Shown here: positions 12,537 to 13,386 of the stretch, in pieces
Layout: the number at the start of each line of letters is the position of its first letter
Numbering within the stretch: the stretch's first letter is position 1
Assembly (NCBI GenBank): GCA_007117185.1
Contig: SKHA01000393.1
Coordinates: 1-13,386 of the forward strand
DNA: 13,386 nucleotides
Direction of reading: 5' to 3'
Origin: Spirochaeta sp.
Lineage (GTDB): Bacteria > Spirochaetota > Spirochaetia > DSM-27196 > Alkalispirochaetaceae
Translations under genes and position numbers: made by a program
Notes under the pieces: generated by a model
Seen by the model: only the letters and a program-made list of their open reading frames with translations
Databases searched by the model: none
What the model was told of the DNA's origin: nothing

Positions 12537-13386
12537 TCTGCCTCCCTGAGTTTTTCAAGGATCCGGTAAAAGACCCATTCCCTGCCGGGCGGGGCAATCA
12601 CCTGCACCCCTCCGGATCGAACATCGTCAAGAGGGACAGGTATCGTCAACACCGGCCAGCCCGCCAGAGACGCCAGGCAGTTCAGCGACAGGATCGTCTC
12701 ACGAAAGGGGCCGTCAACGTCCCTGTCCAGGGGGGTCGCTTGCGGTGTCACCGGAAGAACCAACGCGTCAAGATTCAGAAAGAGACCCTCCAACTGACTC
12801 CGTACCTGTTCCCGAAACGCAACAGCGCGGTGGTAGCGTTCCTGGGTCCACTTCCGACCCCGGTCGATGAGTGCCCAGACAACCGGGTCGTACCGCTGCT
12901 GGTAACGATCCAGAAGCTCCTTGTGGACCTGCCAGGCTTCCCGCGAGCCGATGATGTTGTACGCCTGCCGTCCCTCCGAAAGCAGACGCTGTATCACCTC
13001 CCGGTTTTTGCTGGGGGCAACCCGGGACAAAGAGAGGTCCCAGCCGACCCGGTTCCGTAAGCGGCCCATCGCCGCAATCAGATCACCGTCAAACGCTGTT
13101 GGGAACTCAGGAAGATGTCCGGGTTCAATGATCCATTCCACCTGCGGGACGCGGCTGATTAATTCGGGGGCATGGTTGGGCAGGTCGGAGGGTGCTTCAA
13201 GACGGCTCGGTTCGTCACGGCTCGGTTCTTCCCTGGCAGCCGCATCGTCACGCCCCCGAAAGCGGGTATTCATCGCGTTGAGCACCACCAGCATATCTCC
13301 GGCACTCCCGGTGAACCACCCCACCGTGTCCATCGATGCGGCCAGGGGAAATACACCTTCCAGATCCGTGCTGCTCCAGGGGCGAC
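12521..13386 (-). CDS. Amidase-signature hydrolase, C-terminal part (cut by right edge)
   Basis: Amidase-signature enzymes hydrolyse carboxamides with a Ser-cisSer-Lys triad. The visible 287 residues are the C-terminal part; the catalytic Lys and Ser residues lie beyond the right edge. The open frame continues to the edge and begins with sequence typical of the segment just after the Gly/Ser-rich signature: GVFPLAASMDTVGWF, like the PLAPSxDTxGWF of amidases. Near the end, LDALVLPVTPQATP and the block around LNCLASLAGWPVLTIPVP match the conserved C-terminal barrel (N/G-x-P-A-x-x-x-P). The internal ATG at 13333 is therefore not the start. Residues around REEPSRDEPSR are a short charged insertion made by a tandem repeat. 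Specific substrate is not evident: amidase, allophanate hydrolase-like or aminoacyl-tRNA amidotransferase A-like are all possible, the last least likely since no gatB or gatC is adjacent. Confidence 0.85.
   Translation of the reverse strand, partial: RPWSSTDLEGVFPLAASMDTVGWFTGSAGDMLVVLNAMNTRFRGRDDAAAREEPSRDEPSRLEAPSDLPNHAPELISRVPQVEWIIEPGHLPEFPTAFDGDLIAAMGRLRNRVGWDLSLSRVAPSKNREVIQRLLSEGRQAYNIIGSREAWQVHKELLDRYQQRYDPVVWALIDRGRKWTQERYHRAVAFREQVRSQLEGLFLNLDALVLPVTPQATPLDRDVDGPFRETILSLNCLASLAGWPVLTIPVPLDDVRSGGVQVIAPPGREWVFYRILEKLREAEWPST
13202..13231. repeat. Two-copy 15-bp tandem repeat inside the amidase gene
   Basis: ACGGCTCGGTTCGTC is followed directly by ACGGCTCGGTTCTTC, differing at one base. 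On the coding (minus) strand this gives a five-residue duplication in REEPSRDEPSR. The unit length keeps the frame. It lies in a charged, probably loop-forming insertion that is not part of the amidase core. Confidence 0.8.

Overview
The window is a gene-dense, fairly GC-rich stretch of bacterial chromosome. It has no RNA genes, CRISPR arrays, insertion sequences or prophage signs. The gene content (a spirochaete-like FlgK preceded by FlgN, a secreted NagZ, an AGPase-type GlgC, a CheB, a PerR-like regulator) best fits a free-living, motile, glycogen-storing member of the Spirochaetota. That placement is inference from protein style only; no marker gene is present.

Layout. (1) Positions 1-1340, minus strand: flgN followed by the N-terminal part of flgK, which runs off the left edge. 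A good sigma-28 promoter (TAAT-N15-GCCGATAG) sits just upstream of flgN. (2) Positions 1425-5589, plus strand: a tightly coupled trio of secreted NagZ glycosidase, GNAT acetyltransferase and glycogen synthase glgA. Both junctions are 4-base GTGA start/stop overlaps. (3) Positions 5462-9070, minus strand: mrfA (DEXH helicase with C-terminal four-Cys cluster) and mrfB (DEDD exonuclease with TPR-like tail), the pair known from Bacillus as YprA/YprB. The mrfB tail overlaps the glgA tail by 128 bp, tail to tail. (4) Positions 9113-11427, plus strand: glgC followed by a CheB-like methylesterase. CheB appears to start at a rare CTG inside a CTGA overlap with the glgC stop, and its receiver domain is degenerate. 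(5) Positions 11393-13386, minus strand: the C-terminal part of an amidase-signature enzyme entering from the right edge, a class I glutamine amidotransferase-like protein overlapping it by 16 bp, and a PerR/Fur regulator. The regulator's 3' end overlaps cheB by 35 bp.

How the genes relate. GlgC makes ADP-glucose and GlgA polymerises it into glycogen, but the mrfAB repair operon on the opposite strand separates them. The glgC and mrfA promoters are packed into about 42 bp and physically overlap. FlgN is the export chaperone expected for FlgK, so region 1 is a late flagellar operon. NagZ belongs to cell-wall recycling. CheB belongs to chemotaxis but is alone here. PerR has its own promoter, overlapping the end of the amidotransferase gene.

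Most notable: probable leaderless or nearly leaderless transcripts for glgC, perR and perhaps nagZ; the pseudo-receiver CheB with a non-canonical start; and the two convergent coding overlaps. I did not find a clearly new multi-gene system. The genes are mostly known families in an unusual arrangement.
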